Below, one piece after another: positions 43,211 through 51,403 of a DNA stretch of 64,000 nucleotides (position 1 is the stretch's first letter; every line of letters starts with the position of its first letter). This DNA comes from Actinoplanes teichomyceticus ATCC 31121 (lineage in GTDB: Bacteria > Actinomycetota > Actinomycetes > Mycobacteriales > Micromonosporaceae). The stretch is taken from the NCBI RefSeq assembly GCF_003711105.1, contig NZ_CP023865.1, positions 7,485,001 through 7,549,000 on the forward strand, in the 5' to 3' direction. The translations under genes were made by a program, and so were the position numbers. The notes under the pieces were generated by a model. The model saw nothing but the letters and a program-made list of their open reading frames with translations, had not been told where the DNA came from and searched no databases.

Positions 43211-44616
43211 CGCTGGATCGCCTTCACCTGCTGGAACTCCTCCAGACCGTACCGGCCCAGCTCGCGGCCCACGCCCGACTGCTTGTATCCGCCGAACGGC
43301 GCTAACGGGTTGAACGGGCCGCCGTTCACGTCGACCGCGCCGGTGCGCAGGCGCCGGGCCACCGCGAGGGCGTGCTCGGCGCCGCCCCAGACCGCGCCGG
43401 CCAGGCCGTACCTGGAGTTGTTGGCGATCGCCACGGCCTCGTCGTCGGAGTCGAACGGGATGATCGACAGCACCGGCCCGAAGACCTCCTCCTGGGCGAT
43501 CTCGCTGTCCGGGTCGACGTCGGCCAGCACGGTGGGCGCGACGAAGTGGCCGGTCGGCGGCACCGGCGCGTCGAGCCCGCCGGCGACCGGGCGGGCGCCG
43601 GCGCGCTCCAGGAAGCCGCGGACCCGTTCCCGCTGGCCGGCGGAGACCAGCGGGCCGAGCCGGGTGGCCGGGTCGAACGGGTCGCCCGTCGGATAGCCGG
43701 CCGCGGTCTTGGCGGCCAGCGCGACCGCCTCGTCGTAGTGGCTGCGGTGCACCAGCATCCGGGTCCACGCGGTGCAGGTCTGGCCGGAGTTGAGGAACGC
43801 GTTGCCGACCCCCACCTTGACCGCCTTCACCACGTCGGCGTCCGAGAGGATCACGTTCGCCGACTTGCCGCCCAGCTCCAGGGAGACCTTGGCGATGCGG
43901 TCGGCGGCGGCGTGCGCGATCGCCCGGCCGGTCGCGGTGGACCCGGTGAACGAGATCATGTCGACGTCCGGGTGGCTCGCGATCGCCGCGCCCACCACCG
44001 GGCCGGTCCCGGTGACCAGGTTCAGCACGCCGGCCGGCAGGCCCGCCTCGTCGGCGGCGTCGATCAGCAGGTACGCCACCAGCGGGGTGAGCTCGCTGGG
44101 CTTGAGCACCACCGTGCACCCGGCCGCCAGCGCCGCCCCCACCTTGGCCACCACCTGGTGCAGCGGGTAGTTCCACGGGGTGATCGCGCCGACCACGCCG
44201 GCCGCCTCCCGGGCGATCAGCGAGTTGCCGATCGTCTCCTCCTCGACCGGCTGGGCGGCCAGGTCGGCGTACCCGCGAAGCACCGTGAGCGGCAGCCCGG
44301 CCTGCACCGCCTGGGCGACCTTGAGCGGACAGCCCAGTTCGAGCCCGACGGTGCGGGCGATCTCGCCGGAGCGCGCGGAGAGCGCCCGGTGCAGCCGGTC
44401 CAGGGCGGCGCCGCGCTCGGCCGCCGGAGCGCCGGCCCAGCCGTCGAAGGCCTGCCGGGCGGCGGAGACCGCGAGGTTCACGTCCTCGGCGGTCCCGGCC
44501 GGCACGTGCCCGATCACCCGCTCGGTGTACGGGTTCTCCACCTCGATCCGGTCGCTCGACTCGGGCGGCACCCACGCGCCCCCGAGGTAGAGCTTGTCGC
44601 GGAATTCCGACGTCAT
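43207..44616 (-). CDS. aldehyde dehydrogenase
   Basis: A 469-residue NAD(P)-dependent enzyme with catalytic Cys281 in NSGQTCTA, general-base Glu in LELGGKSANV, ITPWNYPL and the C-terminal PFGGYKQSGVGRELG. Length and motifs are complete. It is coupled to TetR 2 upstream and to the alcohol dehydrogenase downstream by ATGA overlaps. It would make the carboxylic acid that the ligase at 45387 activates. Confidence 0.94.
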   Translation of the reverse strand: MTSEFRDKLYLGGAWVPPESSDRIEVENPYTERVIGHVPAGTAEDVNLAVSAARQAFDGWAGAPAAERGAALDRLHRALSARSGEIARTVGLELGCPLKVAQAVQAGLPLTVLRGYADLAAQPVEEETIGNSLIAREAAGVVGAITPWNYPLHQVVAKVGAALAAGCTVVLKPSELTPLVAYLLIDAADEAGLPAGVLNLVTGTGPVVGAAIASHPDVDMISFTGSTATGRAIAHAAADRIAKVSLELGGKSANVILSDADVVKAVKVGVGNAFLNSGQTCTAWTRMLVHRSHYDEAVALAAKTAAGYPTGDPFDPATRLGPLVSAGQRERVRGFLERAGARPVAGGLDAPVPPTGHFVAPTVLADVDPDSEIAQEEVFGPVLSIIPFDSDDEAVAIANNSRYGLAGAVWGGAEHALAVARRLRTGAVDVNGGPFNPLAPFGGYKQSGVGRELGRYGLEEFQQVKAIQR

Positions 44617-45242
44617 CGGCGTACCCCTTGGTCGTAGTGGTCGGACAGGCCGGCGATGAGCACGTCCAGCCCCAGTTCGAAGGCGCCCTCGTCGACCGCG
44701 GCGCGGTGGGCCGCCAGTTCGTGGGCGCGGTGCAGGTGCGGGTAGCGGTCGTAGAGCTCCGGGTCGTCGGCGAAGCCGAGCGCGAACGAGCCGAGCGCGG
44801 ATCCGGTGATCAGGTAGCGCATCAGCGCGCCGATGTGGGTGGCCCGCGACCGCGACCAGCCGGCGTCGATCAGCGCGCCGTAGACCGCCTCGGCCATGGC
44901 CAGCCCGTGCGGGCGCCGGCCCGGACCGGTGGCCAGCACCGGGACGATGTTCGGGTGGGCGGCGAGCACCGCGTGGTACGACCTGGCCCACAGCCGCAGC
45001 CCCTCGCGCCAGTCGCAGTCGGCGAACACCCCGATGTCCACCTGCGCGACCACCGCCTCGGCGACCGCGTCGACGATCTCCGCCTTGGTGGCGAAGTGGT
45101 TGTACAGCGACGGGCCCTGCACGCCGAGCTCGGTGGCGAGCCGGCGCATCGACAACGCCTCCAGCCCTTCCGCGTCGATGAGGGCGGAGGCGGCCTCGAC
45201 GATGCGCTCGCGGGTGAGCAGCGCCTGCCGGGGCCTGGCCAT
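44613..45242 (-). CDS. TetR-family regulator (TetR 2)
   Basis: A 209-residue protein. The HTH at residues 10-55 includes ERIVEAASALIDAEGLEAL and LATELGVQGPSLYNHFATK; the C-terminal domain resembles TetR_C type. The ATG at 45242 has GGGAG 8 nt upstream. It is divergent from the acyl-CoA ligase, with the palindrome at 45281-45311 in between, and is co-transcribed with ALDH and ADH. It probably autoregulates and controls the ligase. Confidence 0.9.
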   Translation of the reverse strand: MARPRQALLTRERIVEAASALIDAEGLEALSMRRLATELGVQGPSLYNHFATKAEIVDAVAEAVVAQVDIGVFADCDWREGLRLWARSYHAVLAAHPNIVPVLATGPGRRPHGLAMAEAVYGALIDAGWSRSRATHIGALMRYLITGSALGSFALGFADDPELYDRYPHLHRAHELAAHRAAVDEGAFELGLDVLIAGLSDHYDQGVRR

Positions 45243-45280
45243 CTCGGAAACTCCCTGGGAATCGGAAATCAACACTGGAC

Positions 45281-45311
45281 GCGCAAAAACTTACGCCGCT
45301 AGTTTATGCGC
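45281..45311. promoter_or_regulatory. 31-bp imperfect palindrome between TetR 2 and the ligase
   Basis: GCGCA and AAACT on the left mirror AGTTT and TGCGC on the right (45281-45285, 45287-45291; 45301-45305, 45307-45311), centred at 45296. It is clearly AT-richer than its surroundings. Length and position fit a TetR operator. Confidence 0.6.
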
Positions 45312-45386
45312 AAGCTGCGACGTACATCACTTCGCGAGCCGCGGAGCGAGGCGCAACAGACGCAGGACGATCGGAGGGCACCCAGC

Positions 45387-46925
45387 ATGACGACTCTGTC
45401 CCTGGCCACCGTTCTCGCCGAGAGCGCACGGCGCCACCCGGAGACGGTCGCGGTGATCGACGCGGGCGCCCGGATCACCTATCACCAGCTGTGGGAGCAG
45501 ACCCGGGCGTACGCGGCGGGCCTGCGTGAGCTGGGCATCGGGCCGGACGACACGGTGGCCGTGATGATCCCGAACGTCGCCGACTTCCCGCGGGTCTACT
45601 ACGCCGCGCTGGCCGTGGGCGCCCGGGTGGTGCCGGTCTCCCTGCTGCTCACCCCGGAGGAGGTCGCCTACGTGCTGGCCGACAGCGGCGCCCGCCTGCT
45701 GGTCACCCACTCGGCGATGCTGCAGGTGGGCGCGGCCGCGGCACGGATCTCCGGGACCCCGCTGGTCAACGTCGGGCCGCTGCCGGCCGATCTGCCCAGC
45801 TCGCCGGACCGCCTGGAGGAGGTGTCCGCCCGGGTGCCCGCGCTGCCCACCTACGTGACCCGCGAGGCCGAGGACGTCGCGGTGATCCTCTACACCAGCG
45901 GCACCACCGGCAAGCCGAAGGGCGCCCTGCTCACCCACCTCAACCTCGTCATGAACGCCGCGGTCAACGTGTTCGACGTGCACCCGCTCACCCGCGAGGA
46001 CGTGGTGCTCGGCTGCCTGCCGCTGTTCCACACCTTCGGCCAGACGGTCGGGATGAACGCCACGTTCCGGCTGGGCGGCACGCTGGTGCTGCTGCCGCGG
46101 TTCTCCGGCGAGGCGGCGATCGAGCTGATGCTGCGGGAGAACGTGACCATCTTCCACGGCGTGCCGACGATGTACATCGGCCTGCTGGAGGCCGCTGCCA
46201 AGGCGGAGCGGCTGCCCCGGCTCAAGCTGTGCGTGTCCGGCGGGGCGTCGCTGCCGGTGGCGGTGCTGGAGCGCTTCGCCGAGGCGTTCGGCTCGCACAT
46301 CTGGGAGGGGTACGGCCTGTCCGAGACGTCCCCGACGGCGACCACGAACCAGCCGGCGTTCGGCGCCCGGGCGGGCACCGTCGGCCACCCGATCTGGGGC
46401 GTCGAGGTGGAGATCGCCCGTCCGGAGGTGCCGGAGCGGATCGAGTTCCTGCCCACCGGCGAGCTGGGCGAGATCGTGATCCGCGGGCACAACGTCTTCG
46501 CCGGCTACCTGAACCGGCCGGAGGCGACCGCGGAGGCCGTCGTCGACGGCTGGTTCCGCACCGGCGACCTGGGGGTCAAGGACGCCGAGGGCTTCATCAG
46601 CATCGTCGACCGGACCAAGGATCTGATCATCCGGAGCGGCTTCAACGTGTACCCGCGCGAGGTGGAGGAGGTCATCGCCCGGCACCCGGCGATCCAGCAG
46701 GTCGCGGTGATCGGGGTGGCCGACGCGACGCACGGCGAGGAGATCTGCGCGGTGGTGGTGCCCGGCGACAGCCCGCTGACCGAACAGGAGCTGATCGACT
46801 GGTCCCGGGAGCGCCTGGGCAAGCACAAGTACCCGCGTCAGGTCCGGTTCGCCGAGTCGCTCCCGCTCGGGCCCAGCATGAAGGTGCTCAAGCGGGAGCT
46901 GCGCAAGCAGTACTCAGGTCAGTAG
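45387..46925 (+). CDS. acyl-CoA ligase (FadD-like, class I adenylate-forming)
   Basis: A 512-residue AMP-forming ligase. The P-loop YTSGTTGKPKG is at residues 169-179, followed by YGLSETSP, GWFRTGDLG, DRTKDLIIRSGFNVYP and a C-terminal KVLKRELR with the catalytic Lys. It activates a carboxylic acid to its CoA thioester. GGAGGG precedes ATG 45387. It is divergent from TetR 2. Its end overlaps the convergent Nudix gene by 12 bp. Confidence 0.92.
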   Translation: MTTLSLATVLAESARRHPETVAVIDAGARITYHQLWEQTRAYAAGLRELGIGPDDTVAVMIPNVADFPRVYYAALAVGARVVPVSLLLTPEEVAYVLADSGARLLVTHSAMLQVGAAAARISGTPLVNVGPLPADLPSSPDRLEEVSARVPALPTYVTREAEDVAVILYTSGTTGKPKGALLTHLNLVMNAAVNVFDVHPLTREDVVLGCLPLFHTFGQTVGMNATFRLGGTLVLLPRFSGEAAIELMLRENVTIFHGVPTMYIGLLEAAAKAERLPRLKLCVSGGASLPVAVLERFAEAFGSHIWEGYGLSETSPTATTNQPAFGARAGTVGHPIWGVEVEIARPEVPERIEFLPTGELGEIVIRGHNVFAGYLNRPEATAEAVVDGWFRTGDLGVKDAEGFISIVDRTKDLIIRSGFNVYPREVEEVIARHPAIQQVAVIGVADATHGEEICAVVVPGDSPLTEQELIDWSRERLGKHKYPRQVRFAESLPLGPSMKVLKRELRKQYSGQ

Positions 46926-47336
46926 CCGTCGGAGCTCCGCGACGATCGGGACGTCCGCGGGCAACCACGGGACGCTGTCCAACTGGTCCACGGCCAGCCA
47001 GCGCAGGGCGGAGTGCTCCAGCGCCTGCGGGACGCCGCCGTCGAGCACCTCGACGGCGTAGACCCGCAGCACGGCCCGGCCGTGGGCCAGCGGCACGTCC
47101 GGGCCGACCCGCGACCCGACCTCGACCGTGATGCCGAGCTCCTCGGCGCACTCCCGGGCCAGCGCCTGCTGCTCGGTCTCCCCCGGCTCCACCTTGCCCC
47201 CGGGGAACTCCCACTTGCCGGCCGCCTCCGGCGGGGCGCTGCGCTGGCAGGCGAGCACCCGCCCACCCGCGGTGATCACCGCCGCGACAATCACCCTGGG
47301 TGATGGCGGCGCCTTGACGTACTGTTCCGACGGCAT
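46914..47336 (-). CDS. Nudix hydrolase, MutT-like
   Basis: A 140-residue protein with a complete Nudix box: GGKVEPGETEQQALARECAE followed by ELGI (G-x5-E-x7-REUxEExGU). VIVAAVITAGGRVLACQRS at the N-terminus and KWEFPGG are typical of 8-oxo-dGTP diphosphatases, so nucleotide-pool cleaning is likely though not proven. ATG 47336 is chosen over 47363; a GATCTT hexamer lies 7 nt upstream. Confidence 0.88.
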   Translation of the reverse strand: MPSEQYVKAPPSPRVIVAAVITAGGRVLACQRSAPPEAAGKWEFPGGKVEPGETEQQALARECAEELGITVEVGSRVGPDVPLAHGRAVLRVYAVEVLDGGVPQALEHSALRWLAVDQLDSVPWLPADVPIVAELRRLLT

Positions 47337-47518
47337 GAGATCCAAGATCGCACAAAAGTTCACCGATCAGGTTGCCCGAGCCGCCCCGATCGTCACGCAA
47401 ACACGGATATGTGGGCGTGGACACGGCTGTCCCGACGGACGACACTGTGCGTACCGACCATGACGACACGGCGACAGTTCGGCCACAAGCCGGCAACGAC
47501 GCTTTGGGGGGTGCGGCC

Positions 47519-47833
47519 ATGCGGGCTAGAAAACGCCGGAACAACACCGGCTCCGACTATCTGAACGACGCCCTCGCGCTGTTGAGCGGCTGGACCCGCG
47601 ACGGCGTGCAACTGCGCCGTGATCTCGCCTGCGACGACAGCCAGCACGCCGCGCTGACCGAACGGATCAAGGTGGCCGCGGACACGCTGTCGATCCGGCC
47701 GAGCATCCGGCGCGTCGACGGCCACACGCAGATCTGCCTGGGTGATCGGGACGGCGAGGCCATCACCGACGGTGACGTAACGCTCGCGGCGCGCATCGAG
47801 GATTTCTACCGCACCGTGGTCCAGACCCCGTAG
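47519..47833 (+). CDS. pterin-4a-carbinolamine dehydratase-like protein, catalytic His lost
   Basis: A 104-residue protein whose layout matches the PCD fold seen in actinobacteria: LSGWTRDGVQLRRDL, then a helix (TERIKVAADTLSIRPSI), a strand (HTQICLGD), and DVTLAARIEDFYRTV. The usual HHP active-site motif reads IRP, so the dehydratase activity is doubtful. GGGGGGTG precedes ATG 47519; the frame is open farther upstream, so the N-terminus is uncertain. It could be a regulatory or structural relative. Confidence 0.6.
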   Translation: MRARKRRNNTGSDYLNDALALLSGWTRDGVQLRRDLACDDSQHAALTERIKVAADTLSIRPSIRRVDGHTQICLGDRDGEAITDGDVTLAARIEDFYRTVVQTP

Positions 47834-47843
47834 GGCCCGCGAC

Positions 47844-47849
47844 TACGCT
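47844..47849 (+). promoter_or_regulatory. -10 hexamer of leaderless PH-domain gene
   Basis: TACGCT is followed by 7 nt and the ATG at 47857. Confidence 0.6.
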
Positions 47850-47856
47850 GCGCCGC

Positions 47857-48219
47857 ATGACTGACGTCGCATACGACAACAAGGGCCAGCTCGAACAGAT
47901 CCAGAGCGGCCTGCTCGACGGAGAGACGATCATCGCCGTGTACGACGCGATCGGCGCCGGCACCGGGTTCATCGGCCTGACCGACCGGCGGATCATCATC
48001 CAGGACCGGTCCTTCGTCGGAAAGAAATTCGCCATCACCAGCATCCCCTACTCCAAGGTGAGCTCGGTGAGCGTGGTCAGCAACAAGAGCTGGGCCGGCC
48101 AGTTCTTCTCCAGCGGCGAAATCGCGATCACCGTCGGCACGCACGTCTACGAGATCGAGTTCCGCGGCTCGGACAAGGCCCACCACGTGCACCAGGTCAT
48201 CCTGAGCCACGCCGCCTGA
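47857..48219 (+). CDS. bacterial PH-domain protein (YokE-like)
   Basis: A 120-residue protein that is one bacterial PH domain: LLDGETIIAVYDAIGAG, then GLTDRRIIIQDRSFVGKK, PYSKVSSVSVVS, and a closing ITVGTHVYEIEFRG strand with a C-terminal helix. There is no membrane segment. Such proteins are common and of unknown function, likely scaffolding. Monocistronic and leaderless. Confidence 0.85.
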   Translation: MTDVAYDNKGQLEQIQSGLLDGETIIAVYDAIGAGTGFIGLTDRRIIIQDRSFVGKKFAITSIPYSKVSSVSVVSNKSWAGQFFSSGEIAITVGTHVYEIEFRGSDKAHHVHQVILSHAA

Positions 48220-48223
48220 CGGC

Positions 48224-49132
48224 TCACCGCCCGCCGACCGCCTGGGTCAGATCCCACACGTAACGGCGGCCGGCGGGTTTCTCGTCGCGCCAGATCACCT
48301 CCCACCGGCCGGACGGATCCTGCACCGGCTCGCTGAGCGCGCCGTACCCCTGCCGCTCCTTGACGCTCGGCGGCTGATCGTTCTGGGGGAACGCGAAGGT
48401 CACCACGAAGCGGGTGAACGCCGACGGCGTGCCGCTCGCGGTCGGCAGCCGGTCCTCCCAGATCAGCTGGTCCCAGCCGCGCTCGCGCAGCGGGCGCCAC
48501 AGCCCCAGCGGCCGGTACTCGACCTGCCACTCGGTCGGCGTGGTCATCGCCGGGTCGAAGATCATCCAGACGCGCAGCAGCCGGGTCTGCTCCAGCGGCA
48601 GCGCGGTGATCGTGCCGGTGGTCTGCCGGCGCGCCTTGAACGCGATCTCGTCGAGCCGGGCGATCCGGTCGTCGTCGGTCGGGATGATCGGCCGCATGGT
48701 CCGGTGGGTGACCAGCGGCTCCGGGGTGGTGACCCGCTTCTCGACGATCCGGTCGCTGTCGTCGTCGTCGCCGACCGTCACGATCACCTCCAGGGTCTCC
48801 TGGAAGAGCGGCTTCTCCCGGTCGCTGATCCGCTGGATGGCGTCCAGGTAGTGCTGGTGCCCGGCCCGTTGCAGGGCGAGCGCCTTGGTGGCCTCCTGCA
48901 GTTCGGTGCGCAGCTGGCGGATCTTCAGGACGAAGGCGATCTGCCAGAACCGGATGACGAAGTAGAGCAGGCAGGCGAGGAAGGACGCGGTCAACGTCCA
49001 CTGCGCCGCCCGGTCCGGGATCTCGACCAGCTGCGCGACGCCGGAGGCCAGCCCGATGAGCACGACCAGGACGTTCAGGGTGCCCCTGAACACGGTCTGA
49101 TACTTGGACGGCGTCGCTGGCATTCTCCCCAT
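48224..49132 (-). CDS. two-segment membrane protein with coiled coil, unknown
   Basis: A 302-residue protein. Two hydrophobic segments at about residues 18-35 and 44-66 are followed by a probable coiled coil (LRTELQEATKALALQ) at about 74-105. A soluble domain of about 190 residues with no family I recognise makes up the rest, containing a DDDDS acidic loop. ATG 49132 is used; ATG 49123 is an alternative. No partner genes are coupled. Confidence 0.7.
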   Translation of the reverse strand: MGRMPATPSKYQTVFRGTLNVLVVLIGLASGVAQLVEIPDRAAQWTLTASFLACLLYFVIRFWQIAFVLKIRQLRTELQEATKALALQRAGHQHYLDAIQRISDREKPLFQETLEVIVTVGDDDDSDRIVEKRVTTPEPLVTHRTMRPIIPTDDDRIARLDEIAFKARRQTTGTITALPLEQTRLLRVWMIFDPAMTTPTEWQVEYRPLGLWRPLRERGWDQLIWEDRLPTASGTPSAFTRFVVTFAFPQNDQPPSVKERQGYGALSEPVQDPSGRWEVIWRDEKPAGRRYVWDLTQAVGGR

Positions 49133-49259
49133 GATGCCGAGCGATCCTTACCGGACAAATCCCATCGAAGAGTGACGTGACCCGATCCGGGACCCCTGTT
49201 CGGCCTGGCTTTGCGAGCCGTTCGGTGGACGTCACATGCCACTTCGGCCACCGCGCTGG

Positions 49260-49279
49260 CGGTTACCAACTAGTAACCG
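49260..49279. promoter_or_regulatory. inverted repeat upstream of the small membrane protein
   Basis: CGGTTAC-CAACTA-GTAACCG is a perfect 7-bp dyad about 85 nt upstream of the start at 49364; a regulator site is likely. Confidence 0.45.
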
Positions 49280-49363
49280 TTGCTGGGCGAAATCCGCTCA
49301 CCGCATGCTACGGGAGTTCACCGCAATCGATCGGTGCCCCCTTGACCCCCGGAGGAGATGCCG

Positions 49364-49567
49364 GTGCTGGCTCACGTGCAGAAGCCGCTGGCCCCAAGAC
49401 CCGGCCACGACAGGCTCGGCGGTGATCTCGATCCGGCTCCCGCGGGCGGCGGGGAGGGGGGTCAGCCGCACCGGCTCGCGATGCTCCTCGGCGCCAACAC
49501 GGTCCTCGCGTTGGCGCTGATGCTGTCCGCGGTGCTGGTCGTGCTGGCGACCGCCGCGCTGCACTGA
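49364..49567 (+). CDS. small single-span membrane protein
   Basis: A 67-residue protein. The N-terminal 40 residues are Pro/Gly-rich and hydrophilic, and residues 43-65 form one membrane segment (ANTVLALALMLSAVLVVLATA). GGAGGAG lies 6 nt before GTG 49364. The ATG six bases earlier abuts the Shine-Dalgarno and cannot use it. No family recognised. Confidence 0.6.
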   Translation: MLAHVQKPLAPRPGHDRLGGDLDPAPAGGGEGGQPHRLAMLLGANTVLALALMLSAVLVVLATAALH

Positions 49568-49582
49568 CCCCCGGTCGCGCCG

Positions 49583-49657
49583 TCAGCGGAAGCTGCCGCC
49601 CTCGCCACCACGGGTGCGGGGCCGCTTCGCCATCGTCTTGCCGGTCCGATCGGACAT
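49583..49657 (-). CDS. 24-residue basic small protein
   Basis: The ORF encodes a 24-residue protein ending TRGGEGGSFR, with Arg/Lys/Gly content near half. GAGGAG lies 4 nt before ATG 49657, one of the best Shine-Dalgarno sites in the region. It stands alone between two convergently placed genes. I recognise no family; a tiny nucleic-acid-binding protein is possible. Confidence 0.5.
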   Translation of the reverse strand: MSDRTGKTMAKRPRTRGGEGGSFR

Positions 49658-49795
49658 CGCTCTCCTCGACAAACGTTCCCTGGCGCCACCGCCCGGCGGT
49701 GGCGCGCCGCCTGACTGCGGGTGACTCCGCAGACTCAAACGGAGTCGATCGCGGTGCGGTTGTGGTCCGCCGGAGAGTCTAGCCGGACAAGATGT

Positions 49796-50542
49796 TCAGT
49801 TCGGATATTCCGGGAGAACCCGGGTTGGCAGCGCGGTCTCGGTCACGCTGCCGTCGGCGGCGCGCCGGAGCTCGTACCCCTGTGGCCCCTCGCGGTCCGC
49901 GACCACCTCCACCAGGGACGTGCCGCGGTACACCAGCCCCGCGCCGTCGTCGGTGGCGAAGCCGTCCGGCAGCGTGCCGTCGCCGATCAGCTCGTGCATC
50001 TTCGGCCGGCGCTGCTCCTCGGCGTCGTAGTGCACCCCGTTGCTGTACGGCAGCCAGCCCAGTCCGTCGGTGAACCCGCGCAGCCGGAGCCCGAAGCTGT
50101 CCGTGCTGCCGCCGGCGTGCCAGCAGATCGAGCCCGCCGAGACGCCGCTCATCACCACGCCGGCCTGCCACGCCTCGTGCAGGATCTCGTCCAGACCGTG
50201 CACCCGCCACACCGCGCACAGGTTCGCCACGCTGCCACCGTCCACCCAGATCACGTCCTGGGCCAGCAGGTGCGAGCGGATGTCGTCGACGTTCGGCATC
50301 GGGAACAGCTGCAGGTGCGACATGGTGAACCGGGTCCCGGCGAAGGCCGAGTAGAACGCCCCGATCCGGCTGTCGGGGTCACCGGTCGCCTGGGTCAGCA
50401 CACAGATCTTCGGCGCGGCGCCGGCGTTGGCCAATTCGGCCGCGAAGTGGTGGATCCGGCCGGGCCGGATGTCGAAGTTGCCCCGCCGGCCGCGCTGGAA
50501 CCCGGCGCTGGTGGCGAGGATCGTGGGAGTTTCCGCCGTCAT
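49796..50542 (-). CDS. peptidase E-like (S51) serine hydrolase
   Basis: A 248-residue protein of the class I glutamine-amidotransferase-like fold. The nucleophile Ser is in SGVSAGSICW, preceded by VDGGSVANLCAVW. S51 peptidases include aspartyl dipeptidase and cyanophycinase; the cyanophycinase-specific features are not evident. The ATG overlaps the stop of the upstream nucleotidyltransferase gene. Substrate unknown. Confidence 0.85.
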   Translation of the reverse strand: MTAETPTILATSAGFQRGRRGNFDIRPGRIHHFAAELANAGAAPKICVLTQATGDPDSRIGAFYSAFAGTRFTMSHLQLFPMPNVDDIRSHLLAQDVIWVDGGSVANLCAVWRVHGLDEILHEAWQAGVVMSGVSAGSICWHAGGSTDSFGLRLRGFTDGLGWLPYSNGVHYDAEEQRRPKMHELIGDGTLPDGFATDDGAGLVYRGTSLVEVVADREGPQGYELRRAADGSVTETALPTRVLPEYPN

Positions 50543-51372
50543 CGCAACATCATCGCGCAGGCCTCGGTCGTCTCCAGCACAAGATCCGCGGCGATGTCGA
50601 TGGCCAGCGTGAGCCGCACCGGATCGTTGCCGACCGCGGCGAACGCGGCGTCCACCCGCTCGGCGAACTTCGCCGGCGCGCCGGGCAGCCGCCCGGCCGC
50701 GGCCACCGCGCCCTTCTCGTTGATCAGGTACTGGCCGGCCGCGCCGTGCAGCGCGTGCGCGCAGACCCCGGCCAGCCGGAACAGGCACCCGGCGACATAG
50801 CCGGTGTCGCATCGGGACACCCCCTTGCGGGCCAGGCCGACCAGGAAGTCGGCCTCCCACAGGCCGGCGACCAGCGCCTCGGCCAACGGTCGCGGATAGA
50901 CCACGACGCGGCGTCGCAGCGCGGCCAGCTCGCCGGTCGGATCGGCGAGGATGCGACCCAGGGCCAGTTCCCCCGGGTACGCGAAATCCGGGACCCCGAG
51001 CGGGTGACCGGCCTGGGTGTGGAACTCGTACCGCCCCTGCTCCGCGTCCGCCCAGCACCGGTGCACCCGGTCCAGGTCCCGGTAGATCCAGTCCACCGGG
51101 TGGTCGCCGATCCGCAGCCACCCGCCGCCGTCCACCCACGGCCCCCACTCGCCGGGGGCGGTGACCCGGGCCTGCTCGCCGGCCACCTCGACCGCCAGCT
51201 CGCCGAGCCGGCCGGTGTCGAACGGCGCCCGGTAGTACACCCCGAGGTCGGTGTCGGACTCGGGGGTGTGCGCCTGCCGGGCCCGGCTGCCGCCCAGCAC
51301 CACGCCGACCACCCCGGCCACGGTGGTCAGGCGCTCGGCCATCCCGGTCAGCTCGGCATCGGTGAGAGCCAT
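50539..51372 (-). CDS. nucleotidyltransferase-domain protein
   Basis: A 277-residue protein. The polymerase-beta-like motif GGSRARQAHTPESDTDLGVY (G-S-x9-13-D-x-D) is at residues 27-46, followed by a mostly helical domain. It resembles aminoglycoside/nucleoside-modifying or MNT-type transferases, but there is no HEPN partner, so it is not an obvious toxin-antitoxin pair. Coupled to the peptidase E-like gene by ATGA; leaderless from TAGGGT. Confidence 0.82.
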   Translation of the reverse strand: MALTDAELTGMAERLTTVAGVVGVVLGGSRARQAHTPESDTDLGVYYRAPFDTGRLGELAVEVAGEQARVTAPGEWGPWVDGGGWLRIGDHPVDWIYRDLDRVHRCWADAEQGRYEFHTQAGHPLGVPDFAYPGELALGRILADPTGELAALRRRVVVYPRPLAEALVAGLWEADFLVGLARKGVSRCDTGYVAGCLFRLAGVCAHALHGAAGQYLINEKGAVAAAGRLPGAPAKFAERVDAAFAAVGNDPVRLTLAIDIAADLVLETTEACAMMLR

Positions 51373-51378
51373 GCCGCC

Positions 51379-51384
51379 ACCCTA
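51379..51384 (-). promoter_or_regulatory. -10 hexamer of leaderless nucleotidyltransferase gene
   Basis: TAGGGT on the minus strand lies 6 nt before the ATG at 51372. Confidence 0.6.
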
Positions 51385-51403
51385 TGCCCGCCGGCCGCCC
51401 GAT

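Noticed and set aside
50539..51372. MNT-HEPN toxin-antitoxin system
   Set aside because: The nucleotidyltransferase motif is present, but the partner is a peptidase E-like hydrolase, not a HEPN protein, and the protein is about twice the size of an MNT antitoxin.
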